Assembly: GCA_023374045.1 (NCBI GenBank)
Contig: CM041779.1
Location: 298,602,167 to 298,666,166 of the forward strand
Origin: Limonium bicolor
Lineage: Eukaryota; Streptophyta; Magnoliopsida; Caryophyllales; Plumbaginaceae
Direction: 5' to 3'
Length of the DNA: 64,000 nt
The translations under genes were made by a program, and so were the position numbers. This document shows positions 10,786 through 24,308 of the stretch, piece after piece. Each line of letters opens with the position of its first letter. Position 1 is the first letter of the stretch. The notes under the pieces are model-generated. The model worked only from the letters and a program-made list of their open reading frames with translations, was not told where the DNA came from and made no database searches.

Positions 10786-13700
10786 GCTGTGCACTCGGAA
10801 CGGGAGGTACACTGAGTGTCTGCAATGAGGCAGAAGCCGGCAAGAGCGGCACAATCCTCACCGGTACCTTTCCAGTCAATGGTGTGGATGCTTCGATCTT
10901 GTTCGACTCCGGAGCCTCAAACACATTTATTTCGCTATCTTTTGCGAAGAGGCTGGGGTTAGACGGTGATGAGATGCCAGACTTCCTAGTCACTCTCCCG
11001 TCGAAAGAGCGGATCAGGTGCACCCGCTACCACCGAGATGCTGTTGTGCGAATCAGAGGTGAAGAGTTTCGATTGACTTGATAGAGTTCGACGGACTTGG
11101 TTTTGATGTGATTGTCGGGATGAACTGGTTGGAGCGGTACAAGGGCAGGATCCTATGTGCCAAGCATCGACTGCTTCATCGGAGTCCATCTGGGGTTACT
11201 ATATCTTACCGCTAGAGGCCCAGGGAGCCTTCGACTCAGATCATCACCGCCATGGCTATGTGTCGTGAACTACGACGAGGGAATGATGTATGCCTTTGCT
11301 ATGTCCAGGACATAGAGAGAGATCCAGAGTTTAGCCCAGATGTGCCGGTAGTGTCGGAGTTTCCTGATGTATTTCCTAAGGAACTGCCGGGCATGCCGCC
11401 AGCACGGGAAGTGGAGTTTGAGATTGATTTGGTTCCGGGTACCGGAAGCGGAGATGACAGAGCTCAAGGAGCAGCTGAGAGACCTACTCGACAAGGATTT
11501 ATTCACCCTAGCGTTTCACCATGGGAGCGCCGGTCCTCTTCGTGAAGAAGAAGGACGGTAGTCTCCGCCTGTGTATTGACTATCGAGAACTGAATGCAGT
11601 TACGGTGAAGAACCGTTACCCTTTACCATGCATCGACGATCTATTTGATCAGTTGAGGGGAGCATCAGTATTCTCCAAGATAGATCTACGATCCGGATAC
11701 CATCAGATTGCCATCCGTGACAGTGACATTGAGAAGACAGCATTCAGGACCAGATATGGACACTATGAGTTTACGGTTATGCCGTTTGGTTATCCAATGC
11801 ACCAGCGAAGTTCATGGATTTGATGAACCGCTTGTTCCAAGATCAGTTGGACAAGTCAGTGGTAGTCTTCATCGACGATATTCTTGTGTACTCGAAATCA
11901 AGAGGTGAGCATGAAAGCCACCTGAGAAATGTGTTACAAACATTGAGGAGGAATAAGTTGTATGCTAAATTTTCGAAATGTGAGTTTTGGTTGAACCAAG
12001 TATCCTTTCTTGGACATGTGATTTATGAGGCCGGGATCGCTGTTGATCCGGCAAAGATTGATGCAGTGCGCACCTGGCCTAGGCCAAAGACAGTTACCGA
12101 TATCAGGAGCTTCCTCGGTCTGGCAGGTTATTATAAGAGGTTTGTAAAGGACTTCTCCAGTGTCTCGAAGCCGATGACTTCCTTAATGAAGAAGGATGCA
12201 CCATTCGAGTGGACAGTCGACTGTGAGAGTTCTTTCCAGAGTCTCAAGGATGCTCTAACATCTGCACCAGTCCTGACTATACCAGACGGTCCAGATGGTT
12301 TTGAGGTCTATTGCGATGCATCAGGCAGAGGTATGGGTTGTGTGTTGATGCAACATGGGAAGGTCGTAGCTTACGCCTCCCGACAGCTGAAAAAGTATGA
12401 AGAGAACTACCCTACCCACGATTTAGAACTGGGGGCCATTGTCTTCGCATTGAAGATATGGCGACATTATTTGTATGGGGTAAGTGTGACGATTTATTCG
12501 GACCACAAAAGTTTAAAGTACTTGTTCACTCAGAAGGAGTTGAACATGAGACAAATAAGGTGGGTTGAGTTTCTAAACGACTACGACATTAATCTACAGT
12601 ACAAAGAGGGTAAGGCAAATGTGGTAGCTGACGCATTGAGTCGCCGAGCACACTCTCTCAATTCGCTAGTCTCTCATACTAGCTTGGTTGAAGAGGCGCA
12701 GAGTGCTCAGATGACGGATCAGTATATGATGGAGATTAGACAAAAGCTTATTGATGGCACATTCGAGGGTTAGAAGTATGACTTCAGACTCCACGATGAT
12801 GACCTGATTAGGCTTAATGGCCGATTGTGTATACCGAAAAGTAGCGCCGAGTTGAAGGAGCGCATTTTGAGTGAATCCCATTGTTCTACTACTTTGATTC
12901 ACCCCCGAGCTTCAAAAATGTATAAGGGTATGAAACGTTATTTTTGGTGGACTGGAATGAAAAATGATGTTACTGATTATGTGTTGAGGTGTCTCACTTG
13001 CCAGAAGGTCAAGTTTGAGCACCGACGGCCTGGTGGTATGGTACAGCCAATGCTAGTGCCTGAGTGGAAGTTCCATGACATTTCTATGGACTTCGTAGTA
13101 GGGCTTCCGCCTACAAGGGGAGGTCTGAATATGATTTGGGTTATTGTTGACCGACTGACCAGGTGGCTCGATTCATACCGATGAAGGACACCTGGAAAGT
13201 GGCAAAACTAGCAGAACTCTTTGATAGAGAAATTGTAAGACATCATGGGGTACCGAAAACGATTGTATCTGACAGAGATACCAGATTCTTATCGAGGTAT
13301 TGGAAATCCACACGGAAGCGCTTGGTACCGAGCTGAAGCTAAGTACAGCGTTCTAACCCAGACAGATGGTCAGAGTGAGCGTACCGTCCAGACACTTGAG
13401 GATATGTTACGTGCATGTGCACTTGACTTTCAGACCAGCTGGATTGATAAGTTACATCTGATCGAGTTTAGTTACAACAATAGTTACCATGCATCGATCA
13501 AGATGTCTCCCTTCCAGGCCTTGTACGGTAGACCATGCCGCACGCCATTATGCTGGGATGAGTCGAGTGAGACGGTCATTATAGGACCAGAGTATCTTGA
13601 ACAAGTTCAGGCAGAAGTTCGCCAGATCCGGGCTAACATGAAAGCAGCTCAGGATAGACAGAAGTCGTACGCAGATGTACGCAGACGTGACCTGGAGTTC

Positions 13701-14125
13701 GCCGTGGGCGATCAGGTATTTTTGAGAGTATCCCCCATGAAGGGAGTATTTCGTTTTGGCCAGAAAGGCAAGTTGAGCCCAAAATATGTGGGGCCTTATG
13801 TTGTGACGGAGCGGATCGGCCGGTAGCTTACAGACTTGATCTACCCGCCGAGCTGGGCAAGGTACATGATGTATTTCATGTGTCCCAGTTGAAGAAGTAT
13901 ATGTCTCATCCGTCTCATGTGCTTCAGCCTGAAAGGCTAACCTTAGAGCTGACCATGCGATCAGTGGAGACTCCGGTACGGATTCTGGATACTAAGACTC
14001 GAGACACTCGCCATAAGTATGTGAGACTGGTGAAAGTTCTTTGGTCTAACCAGGACGTTGAGGAGGCCACTTGGGAGCTGGAGGATAAGATGAAGGCGAA
14101 GTACCCGTCATTGTTTACTTCTTAG
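10786..14125 (+). pseudogene. pol of element A (PR-RT-RH-IN-chromodomain), multiply frameshifted
   Basis: Protease keeps its catalytic motif (ILFDSGASNTF, near 10900). Frame breaks follow near 11080, 11440-11520 and 11795. Reverse transcriptase has [18 protein letters not shown] and the catalytic FIDDILVYS near 11865; RNase H has [10 protein letters not shown] and YSDHKSL. An in-frame TAG falls at 12771. Integrase has the zinc-binding region ending RCLTCQKVKFEH, then DFVVGLPP, a frameshift near 13165, SDRDTRF in a shifted frame and QTDGQSERT. Another break near 13826 precedes the C-terminal chromodomain-like segment (PVRILD...LVKVLW...ATWELE). No functional polyprotein can be made. Confidence 0.88.
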
Positions 14126-14139
14126 TGTTTATGTGTATA

Positions 14140-14175
14140 GGGTACGGGGCGTACCCCTTTTAAAGGGGGTAGAGC
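14140..14175 (+). promoter_or_regulatory. Second polypurine tract after pol of element A
   Basis: GTACCCCTTTTAAAGGGGGTAGAG starts 25 bases after the pol stop and nearly repeats the real PPT (TTTTAAGGGGGGTAGA) about 250 bases downstream. It is also an imperfect palindrome (ACCCCTTTTAAAGGGGGT). Element B has the same motif after its pol. Confidence 0.7.
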
Positions 14176-14381
14176 CGTTTCGGTTATGTGAGTACGACGC
14201 GTATTTAAATACATCGTCTATGTTATGTTGTCATATTACAGACCGTTGTGTCTGAATGATGTTGATGATGTTTGTATGTGTTGTATGGACCTTGTGTCCA
14301 ATGTTATGTATCCACTGTTATGTTGTATGGACTTTGTTTATATGTATTCTCGTGTTCTAATATTTAGGATATGTGAAGTAT

Positions 14382-14418
14382 GAACTTTGGGGACAAAGTT
14401 CTTTTAAGGGGGGTAGAT
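14382..14418 (+). promoter_or_regulatory. Pre-PPT hairpin and polypurine tract of element A
   Basis: GAACTTTG (14382-14389) pairs with CAAAGTTC (14394-14401) around loop GGGA, followed by TTTTAAGGGGGGTAGA and then the LTR. Compared with element 0, one stem pair changes from C-G to T-A on both arms. Confidence 0.8.
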
Positions 14419-15039
14419 TGAAATACCCCAAACCTTAGTATGTTGTTTAAACACCTAAATATGGTATGTTAAGACTAAAAGAGTCTTAAAAACATTAGTA
14501 AACAAATTTAAACAATAGAAAACACAAATGTGCTTTAAGGTCAGTAAAGGCCAAAAGTGCTCTAAGCTTGGGTTGAGCTTGGTTAAGACCTAATGAACTT
14601 ACCAAGACCTTATTTATATACTAATGAACATATTAAACCAATTACCAAAGAAAACCAAGCTTGAAAACAAGTTAAAACACAAAATGTGCTTTAAGGAGTC
14701 TTAAAGCACATTTTCGAAAAATTGTCTTGTAAATGAGTTTTGAATCGCTAAATGTCCATCATTACTCTTTAATTAACATGTGTACTATATAGTATCACAT
14801 TTGGAAGTCTATATCAATGGGAAATAAAAAATTTCACTTCTATGTGCCTTGTTTTTATGAATAGTGACTTTTAATAAGCTAGTTTGTAACATATGTTATA
14901 TAAGTAATTAAATTGACAAATAAAGGCTAAATACCCCTGAGTACTATTGGGGGACGTTTTTTAAGGTGTGGTGACTCACCACCCTTGTTAACATGTTAAG
15001 TAAATAAAGAAGACTAGATAAGTACTATTTACTTTAAGG

Positions 15040-15048
15040 TATAAATAT
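15040..15048 (+). promoter_or_regulatory. Probable TATA box in LTR A
   Basis: TATAAATAT lies in AT-rich DNA and is followed within 30-60 bases by a C/T-rich stretch suited to a transcription start. The aligned place in LTR-0 (about 1441-1455) has TATAACTTAAATATC. The start site itself is not visible from sequence. Confidence 0.5.
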
Positions 15049-16669
15049 CTTCTTAAAAGCAAAACAAACTCACTTATCTCATTCTCTCATTTCCTTTCTT
15101 CATTCCCACGGTTCCAAGTCTTCTTCAACCTCTCTTATTTCCCTCATTCACGATTTGCAATAGTACCACACACAATTCCATCTTTGTCCACTTGTAATTC
15201 CTAGCTCACTTAACCAAATCAAAAACAAACACCACCATTCTCTTCCTCTCATCAAGCTCTTCATTCCTATCTTCTCAAAACTTCAAGACCACCATTTCGG
15301 TGCCATGGAGTTCCACCATTGATGGAGCTTGAGCTTATGTTTCTACATATTATTGATCTCCTTTGCTTCTAGGTAAGGAATCTCAAAGAAAAATGATGTT
15401 TCCTCCATGTTTTTATCTTGACCGAAAATCACTCTTAATGGAGTCATTATATTGCCTTGTTCTAGCTTCATTCCAACCTTTCAAGGACTAGGTGGAGTCC
15501 TCTCTTAGTATATATTCAAACTCTCTTCAAGTTCTAAGGTAAAACAATTATCATAATGCTTTTGAAACAATGTACAATCTAGGGTTTACAATGAGATGAA
15601 GCTTAAAGCTTGAATACTCATTATGTTGTTTGTATAATGTTTAGAAGTTGACAAACAATCTAAAGCCTTGCCGATTTTAAACAAGGAAACAAGAAAGAAG
15701 TTTGTGAGGAAAAGAGGTAAATGTGCTAACCTAATGTGGTTTAAAGTCTTAGGAGAAATGAGCTTGTATTGGCTTATGAAAATGATCTAAGGAGCCAATG
15801 GGAAGTGACTTAGAAGAATGCTCTTAAGGGCTTAGTAAAAGGCATATGTGTTGTTGAGTGTATTTGCAGGTCAAAGGCAAATATATTGTGGAAATTCAGT
15901 GTTTATGATTTGAGCATCTTAAGGGCCTAAGAGCCATGTTATTTAAGGGCCTAAGTGCCATGCAATTTAAATTATGCACTATTTGGTGATGAAGTGCTAA
16001 TTGAGTGAAGTTTCGTGTATATGAATGTTTTGATGGATTGTTAGTGTTCTTGATTGTAAAATGGTGAAAATAATGTGCTTTGGTTTAGTAATGTTCTAGG
16101 AGAACCTATGTCAAAATTTAGGTAATAAACAAGAAGTTCTAAGGGTTTAAAATGAGTTTGATAAGTTAATAAATGTTTAGAATGGTTAAGTGCTTTCCTA
16201 GTGAAAGAAACATGCATTAAGGAGGTGATGTTCTAGAGGATTTAGAATGCAAAAGAATGCTTTGGGACATTTCAAGATTCTTGATGAGATTGTATTTAGG
16301 ACTTGTGTATCGTTGGTGAAAAAGGGATGAAGTGGATTGTTACATGAGAAGCTATAAACTTGTAAAGATGTTTAAGGAATTGTTTAGGAAAAAAGATGCT
16401 TGAGAGATGATGTTGTTGTGATGAGGGAGTATTTTGGCATAAGTGATCATCTTAGGTATGAACACCACTTGGAGACCTAGGAGAAAACATTGTAAGTGTT
16501 AGGAATTTTGGGAAGAAATGAGTAAAAGTTTAAGGAATTAGAAAATGAGTTTATGAGTGTTTAAGGATGTATTAAGGTGTATTTGAAGTGCCCAAATGAG
16601 GTTAGGGTGTACTAGGATATATGAGGTGAAGTTTTGGAGTTAAATGGGCAATGAAAAATAAGGGTCTGG

Positions 16670-17005
16670 AGAAGACCGAACTTGCGACCGAACTTGCAAG
16701 TTCGGTCGAGCCCAGTTTACCCTGCGAGAATTGGCTTCTGGAATGGACCGACCTTGGGGACCGGACTTGCAAGGTCGGTCGGGCTTGTATTTGGGTGTAC
16801 GAATTAAGTTTCTGGAATCGACCGAACATGGGACGACGGACCTGGCAAGTTCGGTCGGGCTTAAAAATTCCCACGGGGAACTCTCGGGAATGGACCGACC
16901 TTGTGGACCGAACTTGCAAGTCCGATCGGGGTAGAATTTTTCAAACGGAAATGTGTTCTGGAATGACCGAACCTGGGTAAGTTCGGTCGGTAGGGTCGGT
17001 CGGAC
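16670..17005 (+). repeat. Palindromic GACCGA/TCGGTC module array in 3' LTR A
   Basis: This is the second copy of the array at 6415-6745, with the same five modules and a few base differences. Confidence 0.75.
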
Positions 17006-18274
17006 CAAAACTTGTAAAAAAAAACAGAAAAGAATGTGACTTGTGTAGTTAACCCTAGGGGGTATAATGAAGGTAACCTAGGGTAAGTTGGGCATTAAAA
17101 ACAGTCAATCGAAGCAAGGACCAAGGTATGGTTTTCTTGCAGTCTGTTGCCTACCGGTTTACACCGGCTTGTGTGTTGTATGTTTTTCTGTGTGTTTATG
17201 ACGTTATAAGACTTAAACATGTAATGAGTTTACAGTTGTTCATATTATTGTGATGTTATGATGTGACTCATTTCCCTTGTGTGTGTCTAACGTGACTTAC
17301 CACCTGTTGTGTATTGGTTGTTAAGTTCCACCGTGAACTTCTAACGAGTGCTAACTGGGAAGTGAGGAATCCGTTGTCCGGTCATGCATAAGTTAAGAGT
17401 AGATATCTGAATCAGATTCGACTCTTATGTTGTTAAGATTGTCCTCCTTAATTTGGCGTTCGATCTCCCGCTAGCTTCCTCCAAAATCTTACCTATTCTG
17501 ACTTATGATCGGTTTAGTGGGAACTTGTGTTTGTGTGGTGTGTTCGGGTCACTATATCCGAACCATCTGTGACTTAAGTTACTCGTTCGAATAACAGAGC
17601 GGTAATGAGTGTGTGTAACGAGCTTAATATGAGGGTGAATCATTCTCTAGGCTCTTATGTTGTCTAACCTTCTTGGTTTGTTATTGTGGAAAGAGTATCC
17701 ACTGTGTATGTGATGTTGTGCTAGGCACTATTGATGCTATGCCACATATTATGTTATGTTATGTTATGTTGTGTTTAAAATGAATGCCATGTTATCATGA
17801 CAATTGGTTACGCGTATCCCGGTAGCCGATGGGCTGAGCGTTAACCATACCAGCCAAGGGTTGCTGACCCCCTCGTGGGCTCCATATTTTTACTGCAGTA
17901 TGAGGATCGAGGAAGCAGAGTGGCTGTAGGATCTAGGCTGCAGTTGTTCTTTGTTTTATTTTGGATGTTGAGCCCGGGATGCGCCTGTGCTCCCGTGGCA
18001 TTATATTTTGATCCCGTTGAAACTACTTTGGCGGTATATTGACAGTTTACAGTGAAGGAATGTATCTAAATACTCGGTATTGTATATGATGTAATTATGG
18101 TTTAGTTCTATGCTCGGGAGTCTGATCATCAGACCGGTACACTTGTATTTATTCTGCCTTGTTAACCACGTGGGTGGTTGACGACGTTGTAGTACCGAAG
18201 CGTTTAGTTAATGTTAGTTGTTTAATTCCGCTGCGATTTCAATTAGTTGTGAGGTCCGTTGTAGGGGTGTTACA

Positions 18275-19019
18275 CTTTTGATTTGAACTACATACGTACT
18301 AGCTTATAGGACAAAATTTGATTGATGTTCCCCACACTTGCACTGGAATCATGTATTCTCAAATCAATTTATCTAAGATAACTAGATAGAGTCCATACAT
18401 ACTTTTTTTCTCTCTCGCTACCACCGGCTTGCTAGCTAGCTAATAAATCTGAATATAATATATATGGTGCAATAATTATAACTATAATCTTGCCTCCTAT
18501 TCACCTCTCGGTGTCTGAGTGACTCAATCAAACCGCAGCCAATTGATCATCATATTACATTATTAGATTCACCAGAAACATGTTTTATTTTTGAAACTCA
18601 TGACTGTTGGATAGAGATGATAATTTCAATTCATTCTAACACTACTAATTATTAACCAAACCAATGATAATTTCAATTCATTCTAACACTGTGCAAATCT
18701 ATACAACCAGCTTGATTATTAGTCAAAAGGCTTAATTTTTTTTCTACGTTGGAACATCTTTGGCCATTTGTTGGTAGGTAGGAACTTCTAGTTAGACATC
18801 TCTTTCTGTTCCCATGATGGTATTGGGGAAAAGGTGAATACACTCACACGGGTATCGTGTCTTTGTTTGAAGTATTCTGTTTATTTTTTAGAATATCTGA
18901 ATGCTTGGTGTTTTTATGGATTGTTATTGTTTTGGTTATTCATAGTGATGAAAAGATAGTTATTTGATCACGTCCTATAACTACTATGATGTTTGTCTTT
19001 GCTATTCATAGTGATGACA
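18275..19019. other. AT-rich non-coding DNA right of element A
   Basis: No coding signal is seen. A 27-bp direct repeat (starting ATGATAATTTCAATTC) occurs at 18617-18643 and 18664-18690. It probably belongs to the CACTA transposon or the DNA it entered, but nothing here proves that. Confidence 0.4.
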
Positions 19020-21110
19020 GGTGGTAGAGGTTTTTTTTAAATCAGGCTGGTCAAAGTAGAAGTAAGGGAACCACTTCTGCTGACCCGGACGATTCTCACC
19101 AAGCTTCAAATCATGTAACAGGATCCAACCAGGGGTCCCTGTCGGGTCGTGCACGCCCCCTCCTTCCAGAAGCCTGTTAGCACGAGCACCAATGGGGACC
19201 CCTTACTACACACTCTCATCCTTATAGCCAGTCCACTTCTGTTATGGTCCGTGATTCACAGCAAGTGGATAGAGACGTGGCTCCACACCTCCTCCACACC
19301 AGCCTTCTCCTCAAACCTCTGATCACTTTACACCTCCACTTCTAGATGATTCACTATCTGACGTCATTGCAAGAGCTCAGAAGTTTTGCATGCTACCGTG
19401 TTGATCCTCGTGTCATCATTACTATTAGTGATGGTAAGTACTACTTTGTAATTACATACTCAATTTTAAAATAAGGTTTTTTTTATCATATATACGCCAA
19501 TTGTAAATTTGTGACATACCCTATAATTATAGGGAATTATTGCCTACAATAAAGTTTCCCTTGCACTACTTCATTGTTTTGAGACAAGATGGTTTCCCCA
19601 AGATCATACGTGGGAAGCGTTGGGTGAAGATGGCCATCAGTTTTACTTTAATGAGTTCAAGGTATTTACCCATTAATTTTCATTACCTTTATTTGTTTCT
19701 TTGTTTGCTGAGTTGAATTTAAACCAATTTTCTAATTTACGCAGAAGCACTTTCATTAGGATCCTTAGTTTGGGAGTGTAGTGTATGGCATATTTTGCTA
19801 GAAGTGCAGCAGACGATATTCAAACACACTCTACAAGATGAAGAATGGAAATGATGAGGAAAGTCAGAGATGAGATCTGGCTAGCATGGGTACAAAATGG
19901 GAGACACTAGACTTTAAGCGCATTAGCGAGGTTAACTCTCGCAACTGTAAGATTGAGAATAAACCTGGAGGTGGTGTGTCTACCCATGTGCATGTGATCC
20001 ACTGTTGATAGGAGCTTATAAGTTTAGTTGAGTTTTAGTGAGTTTTTTGAATTTGTAAAGTTTTAAATTTGGTTTGATGTTATTAACTCTTCCACATGTG
20101 TTAGAAATATGATATATTTTTATAATGTGTTTGTGAAGTGTGTCTGTGACTATGCGCGTGAACATGCATGAGTATGATTATGAGTGTGAATGCAACTTAT
20201 GAGTTGTGGTTGTTATCTGCTTCTGATCATGTGCATTTTGCGCTATATATATGTAGGGAAATGAAAAAAAACAAGGGAGGTTATGTCAAAAAATTTCTAG
20301 AATAGTTTAATTATAACTAATTTAATTAAATGTCGTGTTGTTAGACTAAGAAATACGGTGTGGAGCAAGGCGTTTACACATTGTTCATACATACTCATTC
20401 GAGTAAGGATGAGCATGGCAACAATGTGCCAGTTTGCGCTATGGCCGAGGACATTGTTGTAAGTGCTTTTACATAACTCTTATAAAATATTTATATTGCA
20501 TTCAAATTTACTGAATAACTAAGAGTGTGAAATATCATTATTTTGTGATTATGAAGTCTAAGTACGAAGATCTGTTAGATGCTGCCACCCAAGAGCCGGG
20601 CACTCCAGACGATCCCCCAGCTCAGACCACAGACGCTGACCATAACCAGATTTTCTATAAGGCTGTTGAAGGGAAATCAAGAAAGCTGAAGGTCTACGGT
20701 GTGAGCGATGTAGCACCCCAATATTTCTTTGACTCATTCCACAACTCCGGCACTATCTCATGTGCGACTGGCTACGACCAGAGTACATACGAGTCCATGA
20801 GGTCGGACATTCAGGAAGAACTGCTTCAGAAGCTTGGTGACACTTATAGGGAGTAGATCCGTTCTGAGGAGTGGGAAGCCATTCGTCAGGAGCTGTGTAG
20901 TGAGGAGATGAATGCGATGATACAGGTGCGGATCTCCCGGATGTTTTTCTCACAGGTCCGTATGATGCTCCAGGTTCTAGTTCTAGTGTGTCGAGCGGAT
21001 GAGGTTCGTGGACAGCTCCAGGCGGTGGCTCAACTGGTGATCCGAGTGGAGCAGCTGATCAGATGGGGTATCAAACTGGAGATGGACATGGTTGGGACCG
21101 GCCATAAATA
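19020..21110 (+). pseudogene. CACTA TnpA-like (Transposase_24 family) pseudogene, multi-exon
   Basis: Exon-like pieces can be read: a Pro/Ser-rich segment ending VDPRVIITISDG before GTAAGT (19435); RWFPQDHTWEALGEDGHQFYFNEFK (about 19580-19660, shown in part); a piece after TTACGCAG (19745) with SVVYGIF and later EVNSRNCKIENKPGG; a short exon KYGVEQGVYTLFIHTHSSKD before GTAAGT (20461); and 20550-20856 with KYEDLLDAA and KVYGVSDVAPQYFF. The W-x-x-FK, NS...GG and LF-THxKKD-like patterns are those of the plant Ptta/En/Spm protein family that binds subterminal repeats. Several in-frame stops (including one at 20854) show that it is dead. Confidence 0.65.
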
Positions 21111-21409
21111 GATAGATTGCTTGATGATCTCTATTACTGTTTGTATTGTGGATTGAGTATGATCGATGACATGAGATTATGATTGTGTTTAAACTAAGTA
21201 CTGTGTTAATTATATCTTTTGTTAATTGTACCAATGCTAGATTGAAGTTTGAGTTTGATTAGTAAAAATAACATTTTATTTTCAATTATAATGAGATCAT
21301 CTTTATTCATTAATTAATAGTTCGAACTTAATGTATATTACAGTGTAAATGTAATATAGGTCAAGATAAATAAATATTAATATTAAAAAATTCATTAAAA
21401 TAAATTAAA

Positions 21410-21513
21410 GACGGAATAGAGATGGAATATTCCGTCTCTATTACATAACCGGACATAGATTTCAAGATGAACATATGTCCATCTCTAAATAGTGACGAAT
21501 TAGAGACAAAACA
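21410..21513 (+). repeat. CACTA subterminal repeats, left of LTR D
   Basis: AGAGACGGAATA, ATTCCGTCTCTATT and ATTAGAGAC words match those at 51927-52120. The AAACA just before 21514 is the left member of a probable 5-bp target duplication (right member GAACA, one mismatch). Confidence 0.65.
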
Positions 21514-24308
21514 TGTAACACCCCCTGTTAATTATGCCCTTAATACAACATTAACTAACGTGAATCGTAGCAGAAATTAAAGACGTCGCAACGGAAATTT
21601 AAAACCCAAACGTTAACCCGGGTGTTACCCACCATTATCCACCCATACGAATAACGAAGCGTCTACTACTACAAGTAAAATCAATAATACAGTAAAATCC
21701 ACCGTAATGACGGAAATACAATGTTAATCCAAAATTACAACACCTGAATCTCAAAAATAACTAGTGAGCAATCTACCTATCTATACCAATAGTCCAAAAG
21801 TGGAATGTCAATCCTAAAGTATAATCAAAAGGATATTGCTAACTAATCCCCAAAATATACCGCGATCTCGCGTTGATTCTCCAACAGCTACACACCTGTA
21901 ATGTGAGGCCATATAGGCTCAGCAAACCGCTGAGTATGATAGTAATGTGATCCTAGACCCGTTTTGGTCACTTAGGTCGATTAGCCGTCTTGCTTAACAT
22001 AAGGTTCGATTAATGCTGTTCCGTTTACATGCATATTAAATAACTGTAAATAATGAAATAAACATACAACAACAACCAAGTATTCACATACAAATCACAG
22101 TAGTCATGTAATTTACAATTTACTAAATTAGTTGAATATAGGTAAGGATAACGAGTTAGCTGAACAGAACTCGTTTCTCGTGTCAATTGCCATCACTCGA
22201 AGCCCCGCTTCTAACAAATCTCACACAATCATACGGGTGTCGTGTTAAGGACAATTTCCCGTTTAACCTCACACTTTTATAATTGGGCAAAAGTCCTTTG
22301 CCACACTACCAGTGGGTAGGTGGACTTACTTAGTCTACAGTGGTAGGCGTCCATGCTGCCGAAGCCATGATGTCAACGGTAGCACACTCCGCCTAACGAT
22401 CTTATCCGACTCGTTAGATTAACAAATCGAAAGTCACTCCATCAGAGTTCCTTTCTAGTGATCACTTTGCACAACCTGCTGGAACGTATACAACCCAGGA
22501 TTTACTAAACACACTTTTCACTAAGTCATAACACTCTCATTGTTTAATTAATTTAATTTATCTCCAGGAGATTTTGATCTCGGTTAATGGAGACACATTC
22601 ATTGGATGCCCGTCGGGTGTTACACATATACCTAGAAGTCTGCTAGGTGATGTTCGAGTTCAAGTAATCACTCTAGAGACGATTATTACCGGGTCTCTAA
22701 ACTAAGTATCTCACTTAGTGTTTTAGGAGAAATTTACACTCTCAAGTTAGTATTCGAAGGTCCTCCTAATTGTTCACACATAAGTGAGATGATATCGTAT
22801 ATCACTTGTCCGATCGACGTACACACACAGTTAATAAACGCTTTGACGGTCGAATTATATAACACATACACAAAACATGCATACCATGATTATCTTAACA
22901 TTTAAACACACAATATGTCTGAAACCCAAGGAAACCCTTAGAGTTTTTAGACCACACATTCACACACCGTACACCGAAGTACAATGCTAGCGTGACGAGT
23001 CACACTTATCCTCTATCATTTTCGAAGCACGAATCCCGCAACCCGTGTCTCTGGAATGTATTTACTCTAATATTAGTATCCATATTTCGAGCCTTTTTAA
23101 CTATCCCAGAATACGTTCTAACCCTTACCCTGTAGTTAACCCCTTAGTCGGTTGTTCGTTTAACTCGGGTTTTCCTTAATCCTTGGGATTTAGATTTAGT
23201 TATACGTTATAGTTTACAAGCACGTAATATTCGATACCGTAATAATATTTACTACGTAGGAATTAGACTCTTGATAACCCATGTTATTTATCGAGGTTAT
23301 TTTGTCTTTGCATGTTTACGTACACACACCTACGTGCATGCATTAATTTATATATATATATTTACGCATACATATAATATGGGTTGTTACTATACTTCAT
23401 TCTACCAAGTTATATCTTCACTTTTAATTACATAATATTTTGTGTATTGGTCAACTAATCTACTTGGTCAATTTGTGTTGATTGGTCAACGTAGTTTGAC
23501 TCAGTCAATGTTCCAAGTCAATGTTTCATCGTAGTCGATATTTATCTACCCACTCGTACTATATTATATTATAGCACTTATAATTATATTTCCAACCCAT
23601 CATTCTTTCCACATTAATCTTATATGATTACCCATCATATTACATTTTTACCTTATATTATGAATTCATATCATGTGGATTATAAGGCTTTCCATAATGA
23701 ACTAGTTCATTATTTCATGTGGAGTATGCATTTATTTATTTGTGTCCTTTATTCACAAATCTCTATTTAAGAATATATCTTAATATTATACAATGTATTT
23801 TATACATTATCATGTTCCTTATATCATAAGGTTTCTAACCATATATTATACTCCTCAAATTTTCAATTTAAACCCATTATTTTATGTGATTGTTTATAAG
23901 GTATACTTATACCTCATTAATCCCTTTATAATATAATCTCTTATACTTTGATATTATGCCACATTATATAACATTTTAACTTTATATTATATCAGCCCAT
24001 GGTTTTGAAAACTCCAAACCGGCCCAGCCATGTTTCGGAAATTACAATTCTTTCCCTCGTTCATTTTTGATTATTTACAAAATCAACCCAAACATTTTAC
24101 TTGTTACATTTCCCTTATTTAATTTATAACCTAAAGTTCCCAAGCATTATAATATACATATACTCGGACAACACTAATTTTTTTTCCAGATTTATTCTAT
24201 TTACCCACAACTTTCTTTTATCACATATTGCCCCTTTTTATTTTATAAACTTACAATTTAATACTAAAACTTTATATTATACATATTAATTATTTAAATC
24301 ACGAAGAT

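Larger units (their letters stand above)
5654..18274 (+). mobile_element. Element A: Tekay-like Ty3/gypsy retrotransposon encoding AlkB, 5' LTR truncated
   Basis: The order is truncated 5' LTR, PBS, gag with introns, AlkB cassette, protease, reverse transcriptase-RNase H, integrase with a chromodomain-like tail, second PPT, hairpin and PPT, then a full 3' LTR. Gag-NC followed by PR-RT-RH-IN with a C-terminal chromodomain-like segment, and LTRs near 3.9 kb, fit the Tekay/Del chromovirus lineage. The reading frames carry many frameshifts, so the copy is dead, yet the two LTR copies look nearly identical, arguing for fairly recent insertion. Target duplications cannot be scored because the left end is missing. 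Confidence 0.85.
14419..18274 (+). repeat. 3' LTR of element A (3856 bp)
   Basis: It runs from TGAAATACCCC to GGGGTGTTACA with a PPT on its left and unrelated DNA (CTTTTGATTTG) on its right. A TATA box at 15040 puts a short U3 (about 0.65 kb) before a leader of over 3 kb. The leader holds a donor-like TTCTAG|GTAAGG (15373), acceptor-like TTTGCAG (15862-15869), the palindromic array (16670-17005), TTTTCTTGCAG near 17140 and the GTCTGATCATCAGAC hairpin near 18120. Confidence 0.88.
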
